Positions 33,633 to 46,074 of a stretch of 64,000 nt of DNA are shown here, one piece after another. Made by a program: the position numbers and the translations under genes. This DNA is from Pseudevernia furfuracea. Taxonomy: Eukaryota > Ascomycota > Lecanoromycetes > Lecanorales > Parmeliaceae. Where the stretch lies: positions 806,001 to 870,000 of the forward strand of contig JAIUPT010000013.1 of assembly GCA_022315425.1 (NCBI GenBank), in the 5' to 3' direction. The stretch's first letter is position 1. Each line of letters starts with the position of its first letter. A model generated the notes under the pieces. It was not told where the DNA came from. It did not search any database and saw nothing but the letters and a program-made list of their open reading frames with translations.

Positions 33633-35404
33633 TTTAGACTTAAGAGACCCCGCGGGGACGACTGGGGTCCTTCAGTTTTAGCGCCTCCAGATCCCTGGGG
33701 ACCATCCTGGCCTTCGACCTCCTCTCCTCCTCTGCTCGTTCCCACTCTCAATTGACCTTTCCTTCGCTGTACGAGAATCCTCTCATCTTCGAATACCTCC
33801 CCTCTGAACAAAGCCTGGTCGTCGACAAGAGCCCCAAAGGAATATCGAACCGAAAAACCCATCACTTGCTCGTAACCCCGCAACGACCCTGAGTGAAACA
33901 CCCGCGCAACAGCTGTCAGTGTCCGTTGGAGAATTAGCAGACCTCGACAGCTGTACTTCTCGATCCCTGTCTAGCTGTCTAGCCTTTCAATTCTCTACTG
34001 TCACGAGGCCAGTCCTCTTAACAGTCAATATCGTCACTCCAACCATCTGAAAGCTTGTCCGCAGCTTCCCCAGTTTGGTGCCTTCGATGGGCTGTCGCGT
34101 CCTGCAGAAGTATTGGTCCCGGAAGATTTGACTGGCAAGAGAACAACACAAACCTCGGGTGTATGCACAAATCTTTCATGGTTCCTGTTTAAGACTCTTG
34201 GCGAGCACCAGAATTGAAAATCATATATTTTGGAGACTATCTGTGACAAACTTCTGTTACGCCTGTGCATACATAGATTCCATTGTACTATTCTATTTGA
34301 TATCTTTTTGGTACGGGTTTCCATTCCTCCGAATCTCACAAAGTATGTAGAACGATCACTGCAAACGCTTCTTGTTAAAGCAGCTTGCTGACTTGTGCAA
34401 GATACCCAACCACTACTGAAAGGAATATTGATCCGCCGGCGTCAATTCTCAACCATTTACGCAAGCTTTAGAGGAAGAGTTATTCTGAACAAGACTGTGA
34501 ATAGAACTGCTAGGTAGGTCGTTGCTACTTTCCTGCCGTCATCACAGTTCACTTGGACGGTTTCGCACTACCACGAAATCTTGCCCCTGCCTTCACGCTT
34601 GGGATGACTCGATCAATGTCTAAAAGAGAAAGAAGAAAGAGAGTGTTGCCTTTTTCTTCTCCGAATGCTTCATTAGATGTTTTAATGGGACGCAAGGACG
34701 ACGACACTTCTCTGCAGCTGCAAAGCCTTGATCAACACCGATAGCTTCTCACAAGCCACTACTTACTTAGTGGAACAGACTTCGAAGGGGACGTTACTTC
34801 ATTTAGATTGCTATATTATCACGAAATCCTTTTAAATTTCTCTTAAAATTCCTCGGACGAACAAATAACGAACAATTCACGAGATTCGTACAATGTAAGT
34901 CAAAGTGATACCATTGCTGCTGGAAACAGTGATATATGAAGCTGCTGACGTACTTCTAGCCTGCTCTTCGACAGGCAGTATTTATTGATGTAAAGCTCGT
35001 TGAGCCATACTCCGACCATCGCAATCAGGCTCGAGCCTGTCACGTTTCGTTAGTTGGAACTACTTCACGTCATCACCGCCTCGAAATAGGGAATAGTTTC
35101 CATCGCTGATGATACTGCTGATGTGAGCACTTTCTGATTCCCGCAAGCGTCGTTAAACAATCACCTGATTCCAACAAAGTGAAACTCTCAGCCTCACATC
35201 TCATCACAAACCCTGGCTTGCAGACTTCAACGGCCTATCGTTTCACCTTGTCTGACTGACTTCTGACGTTTATAGCAGTCTTGAAGTTAGAAGATCTCTT
35301 TGAATACCCTGAGTGAACAGAGTCTCGCAGATCGCCTACAAGGAATGGTCTCAAGCCCGGAGATAAGCTTTCTCACACAACATCATATCATCTAGGTTAT
35401 CAAT

Positions 35405-38212
35405 ATGACATCCACTACGAGTTCGCAGGCTCAGGCAGGCCAAGCAAAGCGCACTTCTTTCGGTGGCTTTCCAGGTGGCGGCGCGTCAATCTTCCTTGAT
35501 AGATCCAAAGCTGGATTCCGTGGTTCTACACCCGACTCCGAAGCACTTGCATCTTCTGATGATGAACAAGATCATCATCTTCGCTTACATCCAGTGACCA
35601 GCAATCCAGGACCGAAACCAGTCCGCCGTCTGTCGTGGCTCACAGAGGTGCAACAGGTGCCAAATCGTAAGGGGTCTTTGGGCGGCAACGGATCGTTTGC
35701 TCCAGCTAGTCCCAATACGGCAGCATCTCCTAATGATCAGACACCACGGGGAGGGAATGTTGGATCAACTACTGGGTCAACGATAGGCCGCGGCCATGCC
35801 ACCAGTACTTCGTTCCCATGGGGAAACAATATTTGGAACAATGATCCACAAAAGGGCCCACCTCAACGTTTGACTGAAGTATTGCCGTCGCCGACGAGCA
35901 TGGTACCTCCGAATTCTGCGGGCCTTTACACCGAGGAGCCTTTGAACAGTCCTCCGCTAAGTCAAGAAAACATGGCGGATTCTGCGATACCTTTTGCAAT
36001 TCCCCTCCAACCGACACTCAAGACATATCGGTCTCAATCGTATTCCGTTGGTCAATTGGAACCAGAATCTTCGAACTTGCCTTCCAACAACTATGGTGGC
36101 TACAATGTTTATGGGCGTTCAAGGAACGGAGTACCATATGCGGGGCTTCAGCACAGGCCCTCGCGTCCAAGCATGTTGGGAGATCTGTCACACGATCCAC
36201 CCCTCTTGGAACAGCTTCGGGAGGTTGATGACGACGAGGAAAGCTCTAACAGTTCGGAAACGGACGTTCAGCTTTCAGCACAGGAAACCAAGATTCAGCA
36301 GCTTGCCAAGGAGAACGCCATGCTCCGGCAGGCAGCCGCCGAACGGTCAGAAAGCGCAAAATTACGCAGTCGAGCAGCTACCGGTATCACAAACAAAGCA
36401 CCGCGTGGCTCTGCTCAAGTATACAGTCAACATTCACGTGACCCTATGGGCGAAGAGACAGAGTACGCTTTGTATGATTTTGAGGAGCCTGAAATTCCCA
36501 AGCTGTACAAATACGAAACTTTGAATGGAAGGAGATCTAGTGAGTACGCTACTAAATCGAGTGCGCAGTATCCAGTGGCAGGCATTCCTGAGAACAGGAC
36601 GCTGGAGAGTGTCAAAAAGGGGCACTGGCAAAGCTCACTAGGCTTCGGTGGCATTGGAGAGCCACCTCAAAGCCGTCGTCATTCTTTTGCCGACGTACCA
36701 ACGCGACAGAACTCGATCGGTTCAGCAGGTGACTCGCAGAACGGACATAGTGCTGGTGACATCGGTCTACGATCTAATGGTAGACATGAAAGTCCCGGAG
36801 GGTATAGTGACGGATTGGCTCGCCCGTCCCAAGGCGATGGTAGTGAGTATACCCATTTTCATTCGCCTCCAAATATGCAAGAACAATTATTAGGACTGGA
36901 ACATTTACGCGACCGTAACTTCGCAGTCACCTACTTTTCTCGAAGGGACCCCTCGTTGCGGAGCGGAGAGGCCTACGGTTCTTCGGTAAATCACCACCAG
37001 GAATACATGCACAGCCAGTACGGACGCTCGCAGCACCTCGGACATCTACAAGCGCGCCCTTGTCAATCACTTTACATTGTCACGTTCAAGGCCCAACGAG
37101 CTGACGTTTTTTACGTGCAAGAAGGCACTGGTCTTCAGGTGAAGAAAGGTGATTTGGTAATTGTGGAGGCGGACAGAGGTGCAGACCTTGGGACTGTAGC
37201 CAGTAACAATGTGCCATTCGCTGACGCGAAAGAATTGAAGGACCGATACATGCAAGAACACTACAACTGGCTTATGGTCTTTTCCCGTCATGGCCAGAAC
37301 GGGACAGTAGCAGGGCCCAATCCAAATGGTCAACCAAACACATCCAACAGTGCGATCGGAGGTATGAGCGGTTCGCCAGGGCAAGTGGGCCCACAGGACC
37401 TTCCAAACAGCGAATTGAAGCCGAAGATGATCAAACGATTGGCACAACCTCACGAGATCCAGACTTTGAGAGACAAAGAAGGCAACGAGGCGAAAGCAAA
37501 GCGCGTTTGCCAGCAGAAAGTGGTCGAACATCGTCTCAACATGGAGATCCTAGAAGCCGAATTCCAAATGTGAGTAGTGAGAGAAAGAGACCTTGGATTG
37601 GGACTAACATCTTATAGGGACTGGAAGAAACTTACTTTTTACTACTTCGCTGATGAGTACATTAATTTCAACTCATTAGTCACGGATTTGTTTAAGATTT
37701 ACAAAACCCGTATTTGGATGTCTGCGATCAATCCCGCATCATTCCAGACACCGGCAGGAGGACTGCAATTGCCTGGAGGCATTGGCCCCAGCGCTTTCAG
37801 CGCGGATATTGACCAGTATTCCAGCCGCCATCCACAGAGACTGTATCCAACGTCTACATCAAATGGTCCGAATCAAGCACCATTAGCCGCCTTCGACCAG
37901 GCTTGGAGCGCCGGTCGGGACAATGCTGCAATTGGCCCCATAGCCTTTCCTCCGCTCTACGCACAACCATTTCCGCCTCATGACCTTGATGTCCGCTCGC
38001 TGGACCAGTATCCGATAGACTACCGTCAGGGTTTGCATCAAGTACTTAACATACACTCGCCTTTCAATTCTCCTGGTTATAATGCTCCAAACCTTCACCA
38101 CTCTTCCTCTTTTACCGCCAGACCGCAGAGTAGCAATGGTGGAATGCAAGCGTCACACGTGTTCGGCAGGGACTGGAATCAATCGTTTCAAGGACTATCA
38201 TTAAATCCTTGA
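35405..38212 (+). CDS. PSP1 C-terminal domain protein
   Basis: There are two exons (35405-37569 and 37618-38212) with a 48-bp intron containing a GACTAAC branch point, giving 919 aa. Residues 1-540 are Ser/Gly/Asn/Pro-rich and probably disordered. A short Gln/Glu-rich coiled-coil candidate lies near residues 295-320. The conserved PSP1 domain spans about 550-760, including the Y-I-V-T-F-K strand, the D-L-V-I-V-E-A-D-R-G segment, and after the intron D-W-K-K-L-T-F-Y-Y-F. The last 150 residues are low-complexity. Yeast Psp1 was found as a suppressor of DNA polymerase alpha mutants, but its biochemistry is unsettled, so I give no function. The long upstream region suggests complex regulation. 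Confidence 0.9.
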
Positions 38213-39027
38213 CATCACTGGCCTAGTGCGGTTTTGCTCTGGGATCCACGAGCGGATGTGAGAGGACGAATCCGTGTCAAGTGCCCAGTCCTAGGAGGGA
38301 TCTTAACCACCCCGTGGTCTATGCTCGTTGCCATAGAGGCTTCTCCCATGCGTAGAAGGTACATGGATGACAGCCAAGTTCAAACGGCCACATCTGTTTC
38401 ATTCTCTCTGCGCGATGGCCTTGCGTACAGCTTGGGGGATGTTACTGGCCCGAATCTAGTGTTTCAGGCACGTGAAATCCGGAACGACCTCATGAATGCA
38501 AACGTGCATAGATCAATGTTCTTGCGCCCAGATTGATGACATATGGAATGATGGTGATGGCAGCTTGACTTTCTGGTGGTTGGATCTTCTCGGGTAGATC
38601 AAACATGTCACAGGTCACGTGTCCACCTAGATGCACTGATTCACGATCGAACTATCAGCTAGAACAAGTGAAGAATGAGGATGAATGATAACATGTGATG
38701 TGCACCTTTTTGATGTAAGCTATTCACGATGTTCTCCGTTGGTGCGCTCGATGGCCTGCCCTTACTGAAACAGCGATTCTATTGGGGCACTTTGTGTAAT
38801 TGAACGTCCATCCCATCCAGGCACTTTGGCATAAATCAAAGCTCTTGAAGGAGCTTTTGAAGCTTCCAAGAAACGCATCACTTGACGTTGAATCACGAAA
38901 TGAGCCATTTCTGGACTTGACGTAGCCGAGAGCCCACGCAAACGCGGGTATCATCCACGACAACCTCACCACATGCTCCCATTCAGTGGAACCAAAGACT
39001 CTTTACACCCAAGAACAAGTATCCATC
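38213..39027. other. Intergenic region
   Basis: This 815-bp gap holds the 3' end of the PSP1-domain gene and the promoter of the next gene. The two 80-100-codon open frames in it have no recognisable domain and overlap nothing conserved, so I do not call them. Confidence 0.5.
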
Positions 39028-40012
39028 ATGGCCAAGGCTGGTAAAAGGTCCAATGGTTTGTCCTGCGAGTTCAAATCCAGCAATCTCGAGTCAGCTGATT
39101 TCTCATTGCGTAGTTGAAGCAGACTACGACTCTACGAGAACTAAAAAGTCTAAGCTGAGCAAATCGAATCGGCAACCTGCTCAGATGGGAGACGTGCCAG
39201 ACTCTGAAGAAGATCTAGGACACTCAACGAGCGTGTAAGCTTTTCCTTACGCCCTTCCGAATAAACTAACTCAACCTCAAGCTAGGAAGTTCCTCGCTGC
39301 AGCGAAGGAACCTGCGGACAGAAGCGATGCAGTGGTCTCAAATCTTAAGAATATTGTTGAGGACGGGAAGAAAAGGCTAGCCAATTTACTCGAGGAGAAG
39401 GCACTCGGCGTGTAAGCTCGCTCTGTATCTACGGCTTGGATGATTCCCACTAACCTAAATTTTAGCACAAAACGAGACCATGGATTCAAAGAGACTCTCT
39501 TCAAGGTCATACTTGACGCTCAGGGAGACCAAACAGAGATGGATCAGAGGGGGGTCAAACGGTCCTCCACATCGCAGCCCACAGCATCCGCCATTTATCA
39601 GAGCGCTAAGTCCAACTTAGCTTTCTCGCGAGAATTGCTAGGACACTACGAACGAGCGTCTCAACAGGTCGCTTTAAAGAAAGGGGTCACGATGATGGAG
39701 TCTGGCTGGGAGAAGGACAGCCAGACGCTACAACGCATCCTCAACATACAGGGGGAAAAGACCAAGCTTGAGATCCATCGAATGCTCAATGAAGACTCGA
39801 AGTCCTCGAAAGAGCAAGTCAAGGATGATGTGTCGGAGTTGGACACGGACCTATGGAATCGATTTGCTGTAGGTGAAGCTAAGGCGGAAAATATCGAGGT
39901 GCAAGACGGAAGACAAGGGGAAACGTGGGCACTGGTAGCAAAGAATGCACAACGAGGTGTGCGACGTACAGTCAAAACCCTTCCCGAGGATGGCGAATGG
40001 TGTTCACGGTAA
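39028..40012 (+). CDS. Unrecognised 273-aa coiled-coil-like protein
   Basis: I do not recognise a family. Four exons (39028-39055, 39114-39234, 39286-39411 and 39466-40012) give an uninterrupted frame. The introns are 58, 51 and 54 bp with GTTTGT or GTAAGC donors and CTGAT or CTAAC branch sites. The N-terminus is Lys/Ser-rich and basic, followed by an acidic D-S-E-E-D stretch. Residues about 60-220 are charged and mostly helical in appearance, with many Lys, Glu and Gln, suggesting coiled coil. There is no signal peptide, membrane segment or catalytic motif. The consistent splicing and lack of stops support a real gene, perhaps a fungal-specific nuclear or scaffold protein. Confidence 0.7.
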
Positions 40013-40454
40013 TAGAGGAGCGTGTCCATTTCCTAGAAGCTACAGCTATCTCATAGGACAGATTTTACTCAGTAGCTTATGGCCACAGTTGCAACATCTA
40101 AGCTTTACAACATCCTGTAAAACATCGATGATCGAGTTCGTCATTCTCAACATGCTTCGTGAGATTGAAGTTGCGAGTCGGCCCAATATCAATTAGTACC
40201 GAGGTTCGAGGGTTAAAGTAATAAAGTTTACAGCCAGCCCTACAAGGCCTCGCTTAAACTGTGGCCGCCGAGCCGCCCACAAGAGATGCAAATCCGATTC
40301 CACCAAGAACAAGAACATCACAACAACTCCCTCATCAACCACGTCAAGGTATGTTCTCCCATTTGAGTAACTCCTGCCTATCGATACTACGCGCCTCGAA
40401 GGCATCGTATGATTGTTTTGCGATAGTTCCATGGCTGATATGAATTGACCACAG
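40013..40454. promoter_or_regulatory. Promoter region of the eL15 gene
   Basis: This 442-bp gap is downstream of the 273-aa gene and upstream of the ribosomal protein gene. No distinct element can be called. Confidence 0.4.
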
Positions 40455-41365
40455 ATGGGTGCCCTCAAATGTGAGATCTCCCCTGCGATCCATTACCCCC
40501 GCTCTTGGCTGAAACTCGTCGCAGATGTCGAAGAGCTTCAAAAGAAGAAGCAATCCGACCTCCTTCGCTTCCTGCTTCGCGTGCGATGCTGGGAGGTAAG
40601 ACAGTCCTCCCATGCCGTTCAATGAGGCAAGCACCACACAAAATGTACCTATGGCCAGGGGATCATGTTTGTGGCACATGCTGTGTCTTGCTATACACTC
40701 GTTGAACATTGCTGAGAGTGCATCAATATAGCTTCGACAATTGCACGTCATTCACCGTGCTTCTCGTCCGTCTCGCCCGGATAAGGCCCGTCGTCTGGGC
40801 TACAAGGCCAAGCAGGGCTATGTCATCTATCGCGTGCGTGTTCGTCGAGGAGGACGTAAGCGACCTGCGCCCAAAGGTGCTACCTACGGTCAGTTCAAAG
40901 GATTTATCCATGTTTTGAAAGAGGTGCTTATCTAGAATACCCTTTAGGCAAACCCACCAATCAGGGTATCAACCAGCTGAAGTACCAGCGCTCACTCAAG
41001 TCCACGGCTGAAGAACGCGTGGGACGCCGCTGCGCCAACCTGAGGGTGTTAAACTCCTACTGGATCAACCAAGACTCGACCTACAAATATTTCGAGATCA
41101 TCCTTGTCGACCCTCAGCACAAAGCCATTCGCCGCGATCCTCGCATCAATTGGATCGTCAAGCCTGTGCACAAGGTGAAAATCTGTCGTCCCACTTTCTG
41201 GTTATTCTGGCTAATACAGGCCAGCACCGTGAATCTCGAGGTCTCACGGCAACCGGCAAGAAGTCTCGTGGGCTGGGCAGGGGTCACAAGTTCAACAAGA
41301 CTACGGCGGGTAGAAGGAAGACATGGAAGCGTCATAACACCGAGTCATACTGGCGTTATCGTTGA
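40455..41365 (+). CDS. RPL15: 60S ribosomal protein eL15
   Basis: There are five exons (40455-40470, 40525-40595, 40732-40888, 40948-41174 and 41225-41365), giving 203 aa, the normal length. The first exon codes for only five residues and one base, a usual arrangement for fungal ribosomal protein genes. The sequence follows eL15 throughout, with K-K-Q-S-D near the start, R-P-D-K-A-R-R-L-G-Y-K-A-K-Q-G, G-A-T-Y-G-K-P-T-N-Q-G, V-G-R-R, D-S-T-Y-K-Y-F-E and T-A-G-R-R-K-T-W-K-R. It is part of the large cytosolic subunit. At the exon 2/3 joint the usual Tyr after W-E is Leu, since the only available AG precedes a CTT codon. Confidence 0.96.
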
Positions 41366-41966
41366 GCCTGAAATTGCTGTCAGTGGGGTGAAGGCATGCA
41401 GGTAGAAGGAACATTTCCCAGTCGTTGCACAATGCCTCAAAAGACTCCATTTGATGCACTCGTCTAGCCCTGTTGCATTAGAGAACAGGACTATCAAACC
41501 ATACCGAAATTAAATCGGAAACTCACGCGGTTTCTCCTGTCCTGCCCCAAAGGCTTTCACGGAAACGCGCGTCATGTGACTTGTCAGGCTGACGAGGTCG
41601 ATCCAGACAGCTTTACACAAGGCCTCGACGCAATGCTCATATTAGAGTGAGCTGGTGTTTTGACGAGCTAATGGCGTCTTACACATGTAGCTGGGCCAGA
41701 GATAGAACAGCTCTAGTTTATTGTAACAACATTGTTTGACGAAGCTATGCTGGTAATGCCCTCAAGACGGCCGATGACACGAATGGAGGTCCAAGCGACT
41801 TGGGCAGAATTCTGGTCTTTGCCCCAAAGTTGAAGCCACACAATCTCAAACAAGCCGCCGCCAATGTATCCGTTCCATGCCAGACCTGTGTGTTGCGCCA
41901 TATCTCCGCGGCTATACAGGAAATGCCAACAATCATGGCGCGACAAACGCCTAGGTATCTAGATTA
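41366..41966. other. Intergenic region between convergent eL15 and Hul4 genes
   Basis: This 601-bp stretch has no supported gene. It holds the two 3' ends. Confidence 0.6.
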
Positions 41967-44900
41967 TCACTTCATCCCGAAACCTTCGCTCTCAATGACC
42001 GCTCTCCAGAGCTTGTCCTCCAGAACACTTCTCTCCCGATATCGGTACAAACCTAGCATGTTGAAGCATGTTCTGGCTATGGGAAACCTGTTGCTGTGAT
42101 CCCCAAGGCATGTGATCTTAATGACTAGACTGGTGGCGCCCATGGCCGGAATACGGTCGCTAGAAGTGATGAAGCTTAATAGCTTCCTCTGATCTTTGGC
42201 ATTAGCCTTTCTAAAGGCGTCCCAGAACCAGTCCACCACAGGCTCATCGGATGCATTGATGCCTTTCCCCCAACCTTCATAGATGGCGACGGTACGCAGT
42301 GTTGCCACATCTAACGGCTCATCTGAGCCCCTTACAAGAAGCTCAATCTCTTCGGGACGGAAGAGCGAGAGCGCGTTCCCTCCGCAAACAGTGAAAAAGC
42401 CACGCTTGAAGGGCTCGTATTGACGAGCGATTGACGTATCAAGAAGGTACTTAATGTAAAGGTCTACGAACTCGTGTCGGTTGCTGTTGGTGACAGGCCG
42501 ATTTTGGCCATTAGAACATAGAGGTACCTCCACAAGCTGACCATATCGCTCCCCAACTGCCACGAAATCTCGGCAGAATGTTTCCCTGACATTGCCGTCG
42601 AAATCCAGTAGTTGTCTTAGGCCTTTAGCGAGCGTTGGCCGAAACTCCGCCAGATCCTCCAGGGTATAACCAGAAACTGGACGTGAAGATGACGTCGCAG
42701 GTCCAGTGTAACTGGGAGCGGAGGCGAGCAGTTTTCGGAAGGCAAATGGAGGAAGCGCAACATCGAGGATAGTAGAGTTGTAGATGGCAAGGCCAAGAAC
42801 CGCTCCCACAAGGAAGAATTGATCCGATGTCTCAAACGTACCAGGGTTGAAATAGCAGTAGTGGGAGTCCTCGTCGTATACGAATAGGCCATGTTCAGGG
42901 TCGAAAACCTCGCGGACCAGTAGGAGGAACCATTCTTTGCGAAGTCCCCCAGAATCTAGCCCTTCTTCACCAATGAACTCGATGCGCAAGCCTTTCTTGA
43001 TCTCCTCTTGCCCTGTGCCAACGACTTCGCTGACGCTACGGAAACTATCTTCAACAAGGCAGTCCCTTCGCACCTTCAGTACAAGATACTGATTTATTGC
43101 CTTTCGGCTCATGATGCTATGAAAGAACGCTTCGCGAGCCTTGATCTCCATTTGCCGACGGGCGTCGTGCTCCATAATGCGTATCTTGGCCCAAATTGAT
43201 AAGAACATTGGGTACTGGCAGAAAGAGAATCTTCCCCTTCGAGACTCCCAAGCCTCGAAGTCGGCTACCAGGTCCGAATAATCGAGGAGAGTATTGTAAA
43301 AGGCATTGGTTGGGAGAAGTTGACCGCGTCGGTGGGCTTGATTACGAACGGCTGAGCCAGCCCTTGATCTGCCAGCGGCAGATGGATGTGTTTGAGTACT
43401 GTCTTGTCTTCGAGACGAGCCTTGGTTGTTGGCGGAGAAAAGCAGAGACATAACCCTTGCAGCGGCCTTTATCTGCCAGTCTTCGCCATATGGAACGCCA
43501 GCGTCGTTTCTGTCGGGAGACCTCGACGCCCCTGAAATACCGAGAGCGGCATGGAGCTGAGCAGAGCTTCCTGTGCCTGGGCCTGAAACACTAGGTATTA
43601 GGCCGCCATGTGGATCATGACTATTAGATCGCTTCCTGCCATGCTGTCTGGTAAGCCGGTACGTGACGAAACTTCCAACGAGATCTACAATTCTTCGAAA
43701 GTGCACCTCAGAGAATCGAGAGAACCAAATTATCATATAGTGGTGGCCATCGCTTGGAAGATTTGACATGAGACCTAGGATGCGCTTGATTATACCTGAA
43801 TGCCTGCCTGGGCTACCATTTCTGGTGCTCGGAGACCGTCGATCCGACGTTGAAGGTCGGCGCAAAGCAGGGACCAGCGGCCGAGGGGGAGCAGCCTGGC
43901 TTTGGCTAGCAGATATTTCGGACGTAGCAATGATGGGCTGTGTTGCATTGCCGATTTCAGGCATGCACAGCAACGGGTTTGTGAGAAGTATGAGCAAGAA
44001 GCGGCAATCCTCGGGGGTTTGCAAGGGCCGTCCTGGACGTCGAAGCAAGTTCTCAATCGCCTTGAGCAGCGCTCGTTGAACATGCGCACACGCTTCGGCC
44101 AGATCTTCCTCAATCTGGTCGAAGTCTTCCGTTGATGCATTAATCAACACTGCCTTTCCTTTCTCGCTCAAGAGATTCCCCTCGTGCATTCTTTGTAGTC
44201 TCTGCCTCCAGGAGCGCCCCATAGTGACGATCGCGTGGTACCACTCATCCAACTCTGCCCAATTGATGCGTGGGGACTTCAAATTACTTTTTTCTTCAGA
44301 AACCCCTTCTGCTGCTTTGACAGCATTGCCATGGGGTCGGGGCTGCTCTAAATGGCTTCTTCCCGTCCACCAAGTCCCATTTTCCGCGAAGTCGCCCAAG
44401 AGCAATGTTTTCGCATCCAATTCTGGGAAAGGAGTCTCCTGAGCAAACCGACCTTCAGCTCTTGGGGCCGTGCACTTCTCAAGAACTGTACCTTCGCTGG
44501 CAGTTCGAAGCAAATGAGGAGATCTGACGGTCAAAAAAGACGTGTTTAGGCATTCGATGCTGCTGAAACAAGCTACTATATAACTTTCCAGCGGCCGGAA
44601 CATCATTCGAAGAGCTTCTTTTACGTACTGCTGGCGGGATTCAGCTGGAACGCTAATAATATTGACCGACGGCGTCTGCAATGCTAATGGTGGTGGCGGC
44701 GGGGGGGCTCTAGAGGGCAATGGCATCGTAGGGGCGATCTGTCCAGCATTCGTTTTCGCGAGACCGGACCTTCCAGGAAGCGATGATAACGAGGAATATG
44801 TGCTGTCATCACGGTGTTCTTGAATATGCATACGCTGAGGAGGATGGCCGAAACCATGCTCCAAGCGCGACTGTAAAAACAGACTTGTGCATTCGTCAAT

Positions 44901-45551
44901 CAGGTTCCGAGTTCTGTCAAGAGACAGATAAAGCACTGTTGTTGCATGTTAGATGAATTTTGTAATCATAGGGCTCATGGTACCTTTTCTGGGCAGCACT
45001 GGGTTTGAGGACGGTGTGGTAGTAAATGCGCCTTCAGCTTCACAGTCCTCTGTCGACAAAACTGCTCCCGTCTTCAAGTCATTTACCATAAGACACACCG
45101 TACAGCGGAACACATCCAAGTGCCTGGGCCATCTGACTAGGGAATCGCATGTAATGCATTTTCCTGTTACAAGATCCTTTTCCCCGTTCTGCAAAGAAGT
45201 CCCATTCGCTGCCATGTGATCCTTTGAAGCCAGCCCAGTCGATACAAATGGGGATTCAGTCAACGCCTTTAGGGCGTCGCTGCTGTAATTGATTTCGAAA
45301 ATCTTCTCTGCTTTCTTTCCACTACCAAAAATTGAAGGGAAAGGGTGACTGTACGATCGTCCGTGCCTTGGACGGGAGGGACTCGAGGTGCCGGCTAAAG
45401 CTATTACGGGCACGCCGTGAAGTGGCTGGTCCTGGTACGTACGATCTTCCACCTGGTCTTCGCGATCCGGCGGGCTCTTTGTAGCTCTTGACTTTGGGCT
45501 CGGACCTGGAGCAGAAGAACCTAGGTGTAGCCGAGCGGGCCAATAAGGCAT
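41967..45551 (-). CDS. HECT-type E3 ubiquitin ligase, Hul4-like
   Basis: There are two exons (45551-44984 and 44935-41967) around a 48-bp intron, giving 1178 aa. An N-terminal Cys4 element lies at about residues 128-150 (C-x2-C ... C-x2-C in a W-P-R-H-L-D-V-F-R context) and is typical of fungal Hul4 homologues. A long helical middle region follows. The HECT domain fills about 830-1178 and includes G-L-D-S-G-G-L-R-K-E-W, the F-x-x-G-x-x-L-G-L-A-I-Y block, and the catalytic Cys at about residue 1146 in R-T-C-F-N. Hul4 ligases act with proteasomes on misfolded proteins. The start is the first in-frame ATG and is the least certain part. Confidence 0.9.
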
Positions 45552-46074
45552 TGATCTTTACCAACGGGTCTGGACCGACCGATTGTTGGTCACAATCGAG
45601 TATTGAAAGCCGATTCAAATACCAACAATTATTCTCAACATGAGGCTGATCTCGAGACATGCGGTAGGTACGAGTGGGAGGAGCGGGCAGTACGTCGTGA
45701 AGGCAATTGGCCCGTATCGCAGAAGACCTTGTCTAGGAGTCGCAGCAAAGGATGATATGTGTGCACCACCGATACGCTGGGCATTTCCTGGAGCTCAAAG
45801 GGTAAAAAGAGCATTTTTGGAAATAGAGGGAAAGATCAAAGTGAAGGTCAACCATTCAAGCCAAGAGCCAAGCCCCACTATGCTACGAGGCAATACTCAT
45901 ACTCTACGAGTACTTGTACGCGTAATATTGGTATTAAATTAGGGGCACGCGAGCGTGTGAAGAGCTATGAATCAACGCCTACCAAGCCGCATATGAGAAA
46001 GCTTAGCATCCAACTAGGTACACACAACCCTCCACAACTTTGATCTCTCAATAATGAGGATTAAACCGTGCTTA
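45552..46074. promoter_or_regulatory. Upstream region of the Hul4-like gene
   Basis: This 523-bp interval lies between the Hul4 start (minus strand) and the 3' end of the Gep3-like gene. No gene is visible. An additional 5' exon of the ligase cannot be excluded. Confidence 0.4.

Larger units (their letters stand above)
32596..35404. other. Long 2.8-kb region upstream of the PSP1-domain gene
   Basis: I see no supportable gene here. Short open frames on both strands lack family features and are probably chance. Features present are a 41-bp imperfect tandem pair (33,114-33,195) and a four-copy heptamer CGCCTCT (33,605-33,632). Normal base composition and the position suggest a large promoter and 5' leader for the downstream gene, possibly with upstream ORFs. 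Confidence 0.5.

Noticed and set aside
33491..33901. 136-codon open frame on the minus strand
   Set aside because: There is no domain, it is Gly/Glu/Arg-rich and crosses the CGCCTCT array. It is probably a chance frame in the leader of the PSP1-domain gene.
34553..34744. 63-codon open frame on plus
   Set aside because: It is short, has no recognised feature and is followed by AT-rich DNA. It could at most be an upstream ORF.
38234..38536. 100-codon open frame downstream of the PSP1-domain gene
   Set aside because: It has no family features and lies where the 3' UTR is expected.
45322..45660. 112-codon frame overlapping the Hul4 5' exon
   Set aside because: The other frame has the Hul4-type zinc element and joins in frame to the HECT exon, so this one is a shadow.
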